In this document: positions 25,239 through 32,607 of the stretch, piece by piece
Position numbering within the stretch: the stretch's first letter is position 1
Layout of the letters: each line of letters opens with the position of its first letter
From: Simiduia curdlanivorans
Lineage (GTDB): Bacteria; Pseudomonadota; Gammaproteobacteria; Pseudomonadales; Cellvibrionaceae
Direction: 5' to 3'
Length of the DNA: 64,000 bases
NCBI RefSeq assembly: GCF_030409605.1
Contig: NZ_JAUFQG010000004.1
Span: forward strand, 372,001-436,000
Notes under the pieces: generated by a model
The model's database searches: none
Told to the model about the DNA's origin: nothing
What the model saw: only the letters and a program-made list of their open reading frames with translations
Made by a program: the position numbers and the translations under genes

Positions 25239-26405
25239 TTACTCCGGTGTTTGAATATGTGCAGTCTTCCATTGCTGGAATTTGGTCAAGGCCTTGCTTG
25301 CGCCGGTAGAATACCAAGCATAGCCTTGTCGGCGCTCCAAACTAATGCGCTCGATTTGATCGTAAACTTGGCCATCGCGATCACCAAAAATAGGTTCTCC
25401 AGTGCTCAAACTGTAGAAACGCGACCACAGGGGTTTGGCTTGTTCATCGTCCACCAGTTTGCCCAGCTGCCTATCGTAACGCTTGCCGACAATACGCTTT
25501 GCATCCAACCAGGCAGCTGCATCACTGACCGCCTGCACAACTACATCAGGCGGCGACGGTAGCGTCATTAAGAACAACATTATTTCTGCGCTTTCCTGAG
25601 AAGACAAAGCCGGCATCTCATAGGCTCTAGCCTGTGCTGGTTTTAAACTGAATGCGTCGTGCTGCGCGCCCCAACCCAAAAATGTTTTACCGGGTTCGAA
25701 AAAATATTGCGTCATTAAAATGCAGTTGACGCCCTTCAGCAGCGATGCTTGAGCGATTTGTTGATTTTCCTGATCCAGCCATGGGTAGGCGCTCTGCGCA
25801 ACCGATAACAACAGCTCAAGAATGTTGACCATGGACTTGTCGTTGTAGGTTATATGATTGTGATAGCCGCCATCCAAAGGAAAACTTTGCGGCCAACAAC
25901 CCTGTGGCATTTGCGCTTTGATAATAAGGTCAAGCCCGCGCTTAAAACTGGTCGCGTATCGTTCATCGCCCGTTGCCGCAAAAGCTTTAGCCAATACACG
26001 CATTTGTGTTGTTGTAGCGTAATTATCAAAGGTGGGTTGGTAATTTTTTTCCACCCCCCAAGCCTCACCTCTACGCCTGGGGCGCTGCCCCATATCGACC
26101 CGCTTGGACCAACCACCGGAGGGGGTTTGAAAACTGAGAATAATATCGGCAATGGCTTTGCCTTCCTCCGTCTTGAATGCCGCTTCGGGCAACTCCGGGT
26201 CAAAGCCAAAACGCTCAGCCTTCGGTGGCTTAGATACTTTTCTATTTTGTTCCAACTCTTTAGCTAGCGCTTTTTGATCTTTGCGCTTTAATGCACTGGA
26301 GAGCTCGAAGTAGGCCTGCCACTGGGCATTTATGTCTTGCTCGGGCTGAGCAAAGCAGGGATGAATCCAGGTGCATAACAGCACAACAGAGAAGATAATT
26401 TTCAT
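25239..26405 (-). CDS. PL10 pectate lyase (PelA family)
   Basis: 388 residues with a signal peptide (FSVVLLCTWIHPCFAQ). The alpha-toroid fold of PL10 is shown by TPSGGWSKRVDMG, YQPTFDNYATTTQMRVLAKAF, QGCWPQSFPLDGGYHNHITYNDKSM and WSRFYSLSTGEPIFGDRDG. It resembles Cellvibrio japonicus Pel10A-type catalytic domains but has no attached binding module. It cuts polygalacturonate by calcium-dependent beta-elimination. Sits in a minus-strand run of pectin genes, 30 bp after the esterase gene. Confidence 0.88.
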   Translation of the reverse strand: MKIIFSVVLLCTWIHPCFAQPEQDINAQWQAYFELSSALKRKDQKALAKELEQNRKVSKPPKAERFGFDPELPEAAFKTEEGKAIADIILSFQTPSGGWSKRVDMGQRPRRRGEAWGVEKNYQPTFDNYATTTQMRVLAKAFAATGDERYATSFKRGLDLIIKAQMPQGCWPQSFPLDGGYHNHITYNDKSMVNILELLLSVAQSAYPWLDQENQQIAQASLLKGVNCILMTQYFFEPGKTFLGWGAQHDAFSLKPAQARAYEMPALSSQESAEIMLFLMTLPSPPDVVVQAVSDAAAWLDAKRIVGKRYDRQLGKLVDDEQAKPLWSRFYSLSTGEPIFGDRDGQVYDQIERISLERRQGYAWYSTGASKALTKFQQWKTAHIQTPE

Positions 26406-26435
26406 CGTTAGAACTACTGTATTTAGCGTAAGAAA

Positions 26436-27389
26436 TTAACGCTCGTCAGGTGGCACGGGTTCAGCCAATGCCGACAAACGGGCTTGTAAAAATTGCTCTA
26501 TAACCGCCACGGTTGCACTGGCCCAGGGCTCAAACAGCCAAAAACTGTGCGGCGCTTGTTTGAACTCATGCCGACGATTAACCACCCCCAAGGCCGTGAG
26601 CTTATCTTGCATAGCCTCCACGCCGGCGCTAAACCTCGCCTCGCCGCTAGTAATAAATAACATAGGCGGGGCATGTTTATTAACAGCATTAATGGGCGAC
26701 GCTTGGCGCCATATTTCGGGAATGGCTTCATAGCGACCACCGAGCCAAGCACTAGCTGCCGTGACCTCGCGCGCGGGATCGTTTTCGAAGGCTAGCGCTA
26801 ACGGCGTCGTAAAATCCGATAGGCCATCGACATTGATAATGCCCTGCACCGGCCATTGCAATCCAACCAACGACGCCAACTGCCCACCGGCAGAACCGCC
26901 CGCGATAAATAGCGCGCGAGTATTAATGCCCAATTCTGCGGCGCGCGCTTGCATAAATTCAAGCGCGGTAATTAAATCATCCCTTGCGGCGGGATAGGGC
27001 GCCTGTGGCGATAATCGATACGACACTGTGATCGCGACGTAACCCCGATTTGCAAGAGCGTAGGCAATGGGCTGCCAAAGTGTGCGCTCGCCCGAATTCC
27101 AACCGCCACCGTGCACCAACAATATCGCTGGCCTAGGCAACTGATCAGGTAAGCGATAGACATCCATGGCCAGCTGATGGCTGTGGTTATGGTTATGGCT
27201 ATGGTTTTGGCTATAGTTCCAACAGCTTTTTTGCACATTACCTTGGTGTGGCGCGTAAGGTGCGGCTTGCGGAAAACGTGCTTGGATTTTGGCCAAGGTT
27301 GATTGCACACTATATTCAGCGCCGGCATGCATTGTCAGCAGCGCCAAAACCAGAAGTAACAGCCGTCTACTGATCGAGTACATAGGCAT
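26436..27389 (-). CDS. Alpha/beta-hydrolase esterase, secreted
   Basis: About 317 residues. Signal peptide RRLLLLVLALLTMHAGAEYS; then oxyanion motif VHGGGWNSGE, nucleophile elbow GGSAGGQLAS and a C-terminal His in APHSFW, as in the hormone-sensitive-lipase/esterase group. Context suggests removal of acyl groups from pectin. A stretch of alternating His, Asn and Ser (SQNHSHNHNHSHQ) near residue 70 is unusual and may be a coding microsatellite. ATG 27389 or 27383 is the likely start; the first ATG (27416) lies deep in the small upstream gene. Confidence 0.78.
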   Translation of the reverse strand: MPMYSISRRLLLLVLALLTMHAGAEYSVQSTLAKIQARFPQAAPYAPHQGNVQKSCWNYSQNHSHNHNHSHQLAMDVYRLPDQLPRPAILLVHGGGWNSGERTLWQPIAYALANRGYVAITVSYRLSPQAPYPAARDDLITALEFMQARAAELGINTRALFIAGGSAGGQLASLVGLQWPVQGIINVDGLSDFTTPLALAFENDPAREVTAASAWLGGRYEAIPEIWRQASPINAVNKHAPPMLFITSGEARFSAGVEAMQDKLTALGVVNRRHEFKQAPHSFWLFEPWASATVAVIEQFLQARLSALAEPVPPDER

Positions 27390-27570
27390 TTGCTTGATAA
27401 TCCGCTTTACTTGCATCGTTCACGTGCTTCGGTAACGACCTTGCAGTTGTATCGGGTGCTACAGCAACCCCGGCAAATTCCAGCTGAATATCATCAGTAC
27501 TGGCCCACAGGCCGAGCGCTAACATTATTAGCCCACAAAACAAAAATTTTGCTCGCTCTTTACCCTGCAT
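27367..27570 (-). CDS. Small exported or anchored protein
   Basis: 67 residues starting MQGKERAKFLFCGLIMLALGLWASTDD, that is one N-terminal hydrophobic segment that could be a signal peptide or anchor, then a polar tail ending ADYQANAYVLDQ. GGTGAA precedes the ATG. The 3' end overlaps the start of the esterase gene by about 20 bp, suggesting coupling. No family recognised; it may assist or anchor the esterase. Confidence 0.45.
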   Translation of the reverse strand: MQGKERAKFLFCGLIMLALGLWASTDDIQLEFAGVAVAPDTTARSLPKHVNDASKADYQANAYVLDQ

Positions 27571-27712
27571 AGATTCACCGCCAATGCATTGCCTCTCAAG
27601 CCAAAAACCTCCCAACAATTCACTCTATCGCGCTAGTTTTTGAATGCTCATCCGATACCCTATTGCTAATACAGCGCTAAAGGAACAGCGCCGCTATCGC
27701 TAACACCAACTT

Positions 27713-29458
27713 TTAAGGCGCCAGTTCAATCAAAAAATCATCGACCTGAATGGTACCGCCACCTTCAGTGCGCAAGGTAATAAACGAGGTGCTAGAAGCC
27801 AACTTTCCGCTAATAACGTAGGTTTGCCCGGCCACGAGATCACCCAGCGCAACATCGTGAAAACGCGACGCGCCACCCCAGATGGAATTACTACTCGACG
27901 CCGTGTTGTTATCGACAAATAGCTGAAACTTTTTTGTCATATCGCCGGCAACACTGATCACGGTAAAACTCACGGTGTATGCCGCCGACAAATCGAACAC
28001 GCCGGTTGTCGCCGTATCGCCAGCGCTAGTGCTTACTCCTGGTGTTGTATTGCCAATACTGACCCGCGCACCGGTTAAACTGAGTGCTCCGCTCGCAAGC
28101 GTTGCCGTGCCTGTGACTTTATAATTCATCGCGACACCCGCACCGGGGCCGCCCGAAACATCTCGGTAGCTGTTGCTAAAAAACGTCTCCGTATCGGGTG
28201 CAAAGTTTTCACCGTAAGGCAAAGCAACGTCTTCGATGATAACTTCTTCAGGCACCGGCACCTGATCAATCGGCGTCACGGGTGCAGGAATGTCCAACGC
28301 AGACTGATCAATTTTTCCAACGCCGGCATTGGCAATGATTTTCGCCTTTAAATTTTCAACTGAGTCGAGACTATAGGTGTAAGGCACGCGATAGCTCGAT
28401 GTTGAGCTGCCACTTTGGGCAGTGATATCTGTGCCATTGTCAGACGTCCAGGTCACACCATCGCCCATCACATTGCCGGCGATATTCCAATAACCCACCA
28501 TAGGCGAATAAAACGACACGATAGGGTTATGGGTGTTTTCAAAAATATTGTTTTCTACCAACATTTCGGCGCCCTGCCGGGTGTTCACGGCTGAAGAATC
28601 AATATTATTAAAATAGTTGTTGTATACATGGCCTTTACCGTGCCTATACAAAGGAACGCGCGCCGACAGATTTTCAAATCGGTTGTGATGGAAGGTGACT
28701 AGGCGATCGGTGTCGGGGTTGGTGTCATTTTCCGTATGCCCATGCAGAGAGGTCTTCCACGCATCGTGTAAATAATTATTAGAAATGGTGACCAATCTCG
28801 CGCCGTTTTTGGTATCAATCAAGCCATCGTAATAGTCTTTATCCACATTGAGTGAATTATACAATTCGCAATGATCAATCCAAATATGGCTCGTTGTGCT
28901 GCCGTCGTCATCACCTTCGATACCAATGGCATCGCGCTCTTGCCCCGGCCAGGCTTCGTGAAAGGTAAGATTCTGTACAATGACATTATTGGCGCGGCGA
29001 ATAATTAAACCGATGCCGTCGAATTCGCCGTTAGTCCCCACGCCAATGAGCGAGACATTGTTCATATCCTTAATCGCAATATCGAGATTGGTGCCGCCAT
29101 TGTTGAAGGGCGTAATCACGCCGTCGATATAGAGCGTAATGGGTTGCCCTGCCGCTTTAGCCTCGTCTAATTTCGCCTGTAAATCTAAACCATTATTGAC
29201 GGTATACACCAAGCCATTGGCACCGCCGGTCAGGTCGTAGTTAAAACCGGCAAATCCGCCGTCGGTCAATGTAACGGGTGTTGGTGTTGGTGTTGGTGTT
29301 GGCGTTGGCGTTGGCGTCGGCGTCGGTGTTGGTGTCGGCGTTGGCGTCGGTGTGGCAGGCTGATCACTTGAACCAGAGCTGCCGCCGCCGCAGGCGGTGA
29401 GGCCTAGGCTTAACAGCAACGCAAGCGCAATGGGGCGCGCAATCGTGGATTCACGCAT
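27713..29458 (-). CDS. PL1 pectate lyase lipoprotein with C-terminal unnamed module
   Basis: About 581 residues. GGAG precedes ATG 29458 and yields a lipoprotein signal with lipobox LTAC (Cys23) followed by GGGSSGSS. Residues about 34-62 are a (PT)n linker. PL1 domain about 70-400: IWIDHCELYNSLNVDKDYYD, LHDAWKTSLHGH, LVTFHHNRFENLSARVPLYRHG with the catalytic Arg. Residues about 420-581 form a beta-rich module also seen twice in the lipoprotein at 32608-35136 (VDNNTASSSNSIWGG; SFITLRTEGGGTIQVDDFLIE). Cell-surface or outer-membrane anchored pectin cleavage next to the TonB receptor is expected. Confidence 0.87.
   Translation of the reverse strand: MRESTIARPIALALLLSLGLTACGGGSSGSSDQPATPTPTPTPTPTPTPTPTPTPTPTPTPVTLTDGGFAGFNYDLTGGANGLVYTVNNGLDLQAKLDEAKAAGQPITLYIDGVITPFNNGGTNLDIAIKDMNNVSLIGVGTNGEFDGIGLIIRRANNVIVQNLTFHEAWPGQERDAIGIEGDDDGSTTSHIWIDHCELYNSLNVDKDYYDGLIDTKNGARLVTISNNYLHDAWKTSLHGHTENDTNPDTDRLVTFHHNRFENLSARVPLYRHGKGHVYNNYFNNIDSSAVNTRQGAEMLVENNIFENTHNPIVSFYSPMVGYWNIAGNVMGDGVTWTSDNGTDITAQSGSSTSSYRVPYTYSLDSVENLKAKIIANAGVGKIDQSALDIPAPVTPIDQVPVPEEVIIEDVALPYGENFAPDTETFFSNSYRDVSGGPGAGVAMNYKVTGTATLASGALSLTGARVSIGNTTPGVSTSAGDTATTGVFDLSAAYTVSFTVISVAGDMTKKFQLFVDNNTASSSNSIWGGASRFHDVALGDLVAGQTYVISGKLASSTSFITLRTEGGGTIQVDDFLIELAP
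29274..29352. repeat. Hexanucleotide-like repeat coding the (PT)n linker
   Basis: Tandem GGTGTT/GGCGTC-type units on the plus strand, read on the minus strand as alternating Thr and Pro. Such tracts can change length by slippage without a frame change. Confidence 0.7.
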
Positions 29459-29478
29459 GGAATATCTCCGAGTAAAAG

Positions 29479-29502
29479 GCCCGGCAAAGATCATTGCCGG
29501 GC
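29479..29502 (-). terminator. Hairpin between TonB receptor and PL1 genes
   Basis: GCCCGGCAA / TTGCCGGGC perfect stem followed on the minus strand by CCTTTTAC. It can end or reduce the receptor transcript before the PL1 gene. Confidence 0.6.
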
Positions 29503-29562
29503 GCTGTTGTTAGTGGCGTGCTGGTGCCGTGTTAGCGGCCAATTACCAGACTTCAGATCCGA

Positions 29563-32553
29563 TCAGAAATCTAGGTTGACGCCAACCTGGTAGCCGCGGC
29601 CGTATTGTTCGACGTTGAACAACATTTTGCCGCCGGCATCCGGGTCGCCTTCGAAGTAGTAGCTGTCTTGGGCACCCGTCAGATTGATGGCATCAAAGTA
29701 AACCCTAACGCCCTGAGCGACTTTCCAAGTAGCCTTGAAATCCAGGGTGGTGCTCGCGGCTTGGTATACGTCGGCCCAGGCTTGGCAATTCTGGGTGTAA
29801 CCCAAGCCCAGATCAGCGGCCAGATCGTCGGCAGTACAAGCGCCGATACGTTTGAGAATGTCGCCGGTATAGTTGGCAATGAGGCGCGCCGACACTGTGT
29901 CGTTTTCCCAACCCAAGGTCAGGTTACCGGCCGTGTTGGCAGTTTCCGGCAGACGAATGCTGTCCACCCGCACTGTGTCTCCCACATCGCCGTCGCTGTC
30001 CTGCAGGGTTAGGTTGGCCTGCAAAAACAGGTTGTCGAGCCAGCGACCCACGCTGTGATCTTCCCAACGTCCATCCAGATACTGGGTGTAGCTCAGCTCG
30101 GCACCGTACACATGGGCCGACTCACCGTTTAAGAAGGTGCGTACATTGGTGAGTGTGGTATCGGGCAGAATGGTGAACTGAGTCACCTGATCGAGTGGCA
30201 ACTCAAAGGGCAGGTCGGTGCCGATGTTCAGGTCGACGCCGTTGGCATCCACAATAAAGTCCTTGATGTCTTTGTAGAACAACGCCGCCTGCAGGAAGTT
30301 GTCATCGCCATACCAGGACAGTGACAGATCGATGTTGGTGGCTTTCATGGGCTCCAGCGACGGGTTGCCGATGCGCGCGGCATTGTCGGATGACAGCACA
30401 AACCACTCGGCCTGATAATCCACGTCGCCATTGGTGGAACCTATCTGGTTCGGGTCATCGCTACAGGTCAGGGTGCCGGTGTAGGCTGGATCTGTGTTGC
30501 ACAGCTCAACCCGGTCGGTGATTTCAAAATAAGCGCGGCTCTTGCCGAAGTCCGGCCGACTAAAGCTGGTCCAGATGGCCGCCCGCGCCAGCAGTTGGTC
30601 ACTCAGCTCGTGCCGGTAGTGCAAAGCCGGCAGGAAGTTGCTGTAGTCGTTTTTAACATCGTCCAAGGGCAGGGCAATGTCGAGCGACTCTAGGCCTTGG
30701 GAATCCTCGTTGCGGTCATTGCGCATGGCCATGTAGCCGGTGGAATCAAACCAAGTGCGCTCGTAGCGGGCGCCGGCAATCAAGGTGCCGCCTTCGACAA
30801 CCTGAAATTCAGCCATCAAGTAGGCCGCTGCCGAGTCTTCGTTGAGCTCGTAATCCAGCCTGACGGAGTCGATTTCATTTTCGTCCGGGTCGTAGTTATC
30901 GCCAATGGCGCGAGTGCTGGCGATCAATCGCTCCGCTTCCGACCGAGTAATAATGTAGTGGTCGAAGTCGGCATTTTCCGGCCGGTAGGTGTCGAATTCG
31001 CCCAGCCGTGCGCCGGCCAGTGCCACACACTCTAAGTCGCCGTTACAACCAGCTACGGCACGATCACCCGGCACAATGCTGGCGCGGTTGCGGTCGCTGG
31101 TGCGGTTGCGCTGCTGGCCGCGGACGCCAAATTTAACGTAGTTAAGCAAGCCGCCGTCGGTCCAGTCGCGGCGCAGATTCAGGGTGAACTGGTCCACCGC
31201 ATCTTCGCGCAGGCTCTGCTCCAGAAACAGGTTGTCGTAGCCCAAATTAGGCTGCATGGCCTGGCCATATTGGTAGCCGTTGGGGTTCGAAATAGCGCCG
31301 CTGCTAATGCTGCCGGTGTCGATTAGCTCGGTCAGCTGGGTGCCGGAAATAATTTGGCCGTTGATGAAATCCTCACCGTACTGGCCCAGCGAAGACAACT
31401 CGCGCAACCGGAACTGCACGCGCCGGCCATCGGGTTTGTCGTCCTCGCTGCGCGACATCACTAGGTCATAGTCCACCCACCAGCCATCGGCCAAACCGTT
31501 TTCACCGCCGATAGTGAAGGTGTTGGTGGTGACTTCGGACTGCTGGATAAAGTACTGCTGTTGCAGGTCAACACTGTCTAGACCAAAAGTCTGCTCGGCT
31601 TCGTTCAGGTACAGTTTGCTGGTGCTGCTGTCTAGGTTGTAGCGATAGTATTCGCGCAGGGCGATATCGTCATCGGCGTAGCTGGTGTGGTTTAACCGCA
31701 CATGGTAACGGTTGTCTGCGTCGGGCTGATATTCAAGGTTCAGCAAACCCGTCATGCGTTCGCGCTCGGCGTTTTCCTGGAAGTTGGTAAATTCCCAGGG
31801 AATCAGAATGCGGTTCTGGCCATCATCGCCGTACACCGGCAGCGTGGTGTCGTGGTGTTTGGTCTGGTAGCCCTGAGTGATGCGGTTTTCCCAAGACGCG
31901 GTATAGGCCAGGCCCACAGTGTTATCCATGAACAGGTTGGTACCTTGGACAGTGATTTTGGGCGAGTGGTCCTCGGCCTGCTCACTGTAGTAATCCTGCA
32001 GGGTTAGCTTGAAGCTGTCCTTGCCGCGATCGAGCGCCGACAGGGTTCGGACATTGATCATGCCGCCGATGGCATCCAAATTCATGTCCGGGGTTAGGGA
32101 CTTGTTCACCTCGATGGACTGCAGTACATCGGAGGGCAAGCTATCTAGGGAAAAGGCGCGATCTTCTAGGTCGCCGCTACTGCCGCCACCGGCATTGGCC
32201 AGCGAACCGCCGTCCATTTGCACGCTCACCATGCCTGGGCCTAGGCCGCGCAGGCTAACAAACTTGCCCTCGCCCTCGCCTCGCTGCAGGGTGATGCCGG
32301 GCATGCGCTGCAACAGTTCGGCCACGTTTTGGGCAGAGAAGTTACCGGCGTCGTCCTGGGTAACCACGGAACTGAAGTTGTCCTTATTGCGTTCGGCTTC
32401 GCGGGCATTTTCATCGGCCGCGCGCACGCCCTCTACCACCACTTCTTCTAAGCCTTGGCCGGCCATGTCTTCGCTTTGCTGCGCCATTGCCTGGGCGCTG
32501 ATTAGCGCCACCGCCAACGGCAGTAATTTCATGGATGTATTCAGGATTTTCAT
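29563..32553 (-). CDS. TonB-dependent receptor, large
   Basis: 996 residues with signal peptide (LLPLAVALISAQAMAQQ). Then EEVVVEGVRAADENAREAERNKDNFSS, plug with AELLQRMPGITLQRGEGEGK and FVSLRGLGPGMVSVQMDGG, and a barrel ending YQVGVNLDF with terminal Phe. It differs clearly from the receptor at 12112-14781, so the two probably take different oligomers. It follows the large surface lipoprotein by 54 bp in the same direction, an arrangement like SusC/SusD pairs; the ligand is inferred to be a pectin fragment. Confidence 0.9.
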   Translation of the reverse strand: MKILNTSMKLLPLAVALISAQAMAQQSEDMAGQGLEEVVVEGVRAADENAREAERNKDNFSSVVTQDDAGNFSAQNVAELLQRMPGITLQRGEGEGKFVSLRGLGPGMVSVQMDGGSLANAGGGSSGDLEDRAFSLDSLPSDVLQSIEVNKSLTPDMNLDAIGGMINVRTLSALDRGKDSFKLTLQDYYSEQAEDHSPKITVQGTNLFMDNTVGLAYTASWENRITQGYQTKHHDTTLPVYGDDGQNRILIPWEFTNFQENAERERMTGLLNLEYQPDADNRYHVRLNHTSYADDDIALREYYRYNLDSSTSKLYLNEAEQTFGLDSVDLQQQYFIQQSEVTTNTFTIGGENGLADGWWVDYDLVMSRSEDDKPDGRRVQFRLRELSSLGQYGEDFINGQIISGTQLTELIDTGSISSGAISNPNGYQYGQAMQPNLGYDNLFLEQSLREDAVDQFTLNLRRDWTDGGLLNYVKFGVRGQQRNRTSDRNRASIVPGDRAVAGCNGDLECVALAGARLGEFDTYRPENADFDHYIITRSEAERLIASTRAIGDNYDPDENEIDSVRLDYELNEDSAAAYLMAEFQVVEGGTLIAGARYERTWFDSTGYMAMRNDRNEDSQGLESLDIALPLDDVKNDYSNFLPALHYRHELSDQLLARAAIWTSFSRPDFGKSRAYFEITDRVELCNTDPAYTGTLTCSDDPNQIGSTNGDVDYQAEWFVLSSDNAARIGNPSLEPMKATNIDLSLSWYGDDNFLQAALFYKDIKDFIVDANGVDLNIGTDLPFELPLDQVTQFTILPDTTLTNVRTFLNGESAHVYGAELSYTQYLDGRWEDHSVGRWLDNLFLQANLTLQDSDGDVGDTVRVDSIRLPETANTAGNLTLGWENDTVSARLIANYTGDILKRIGACTADDLAADLGLGYTQNCQAWADVYQAASTTLDFKATWKVAQGVRVYFDAINLTGAQDSYYFEGDPDAGGKMLFNVEQYGRGYQVGVNLDF

Positions 32554-32607
32554 GATGCTCTGTTCACCTCTGGAATTATTGTTGGCGCGGCCGAGCCGCG
32601 CGCTTTA

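Noticed and set aside
32520..32545. Third copy of the palindromic element core (CATGGATGTATTCA) at the TonB receptor start
   Set aside because: The 13-14-bp match lies in the coding codons of the receptor signal peptide and lacks the hairpin and arms; probably chance.
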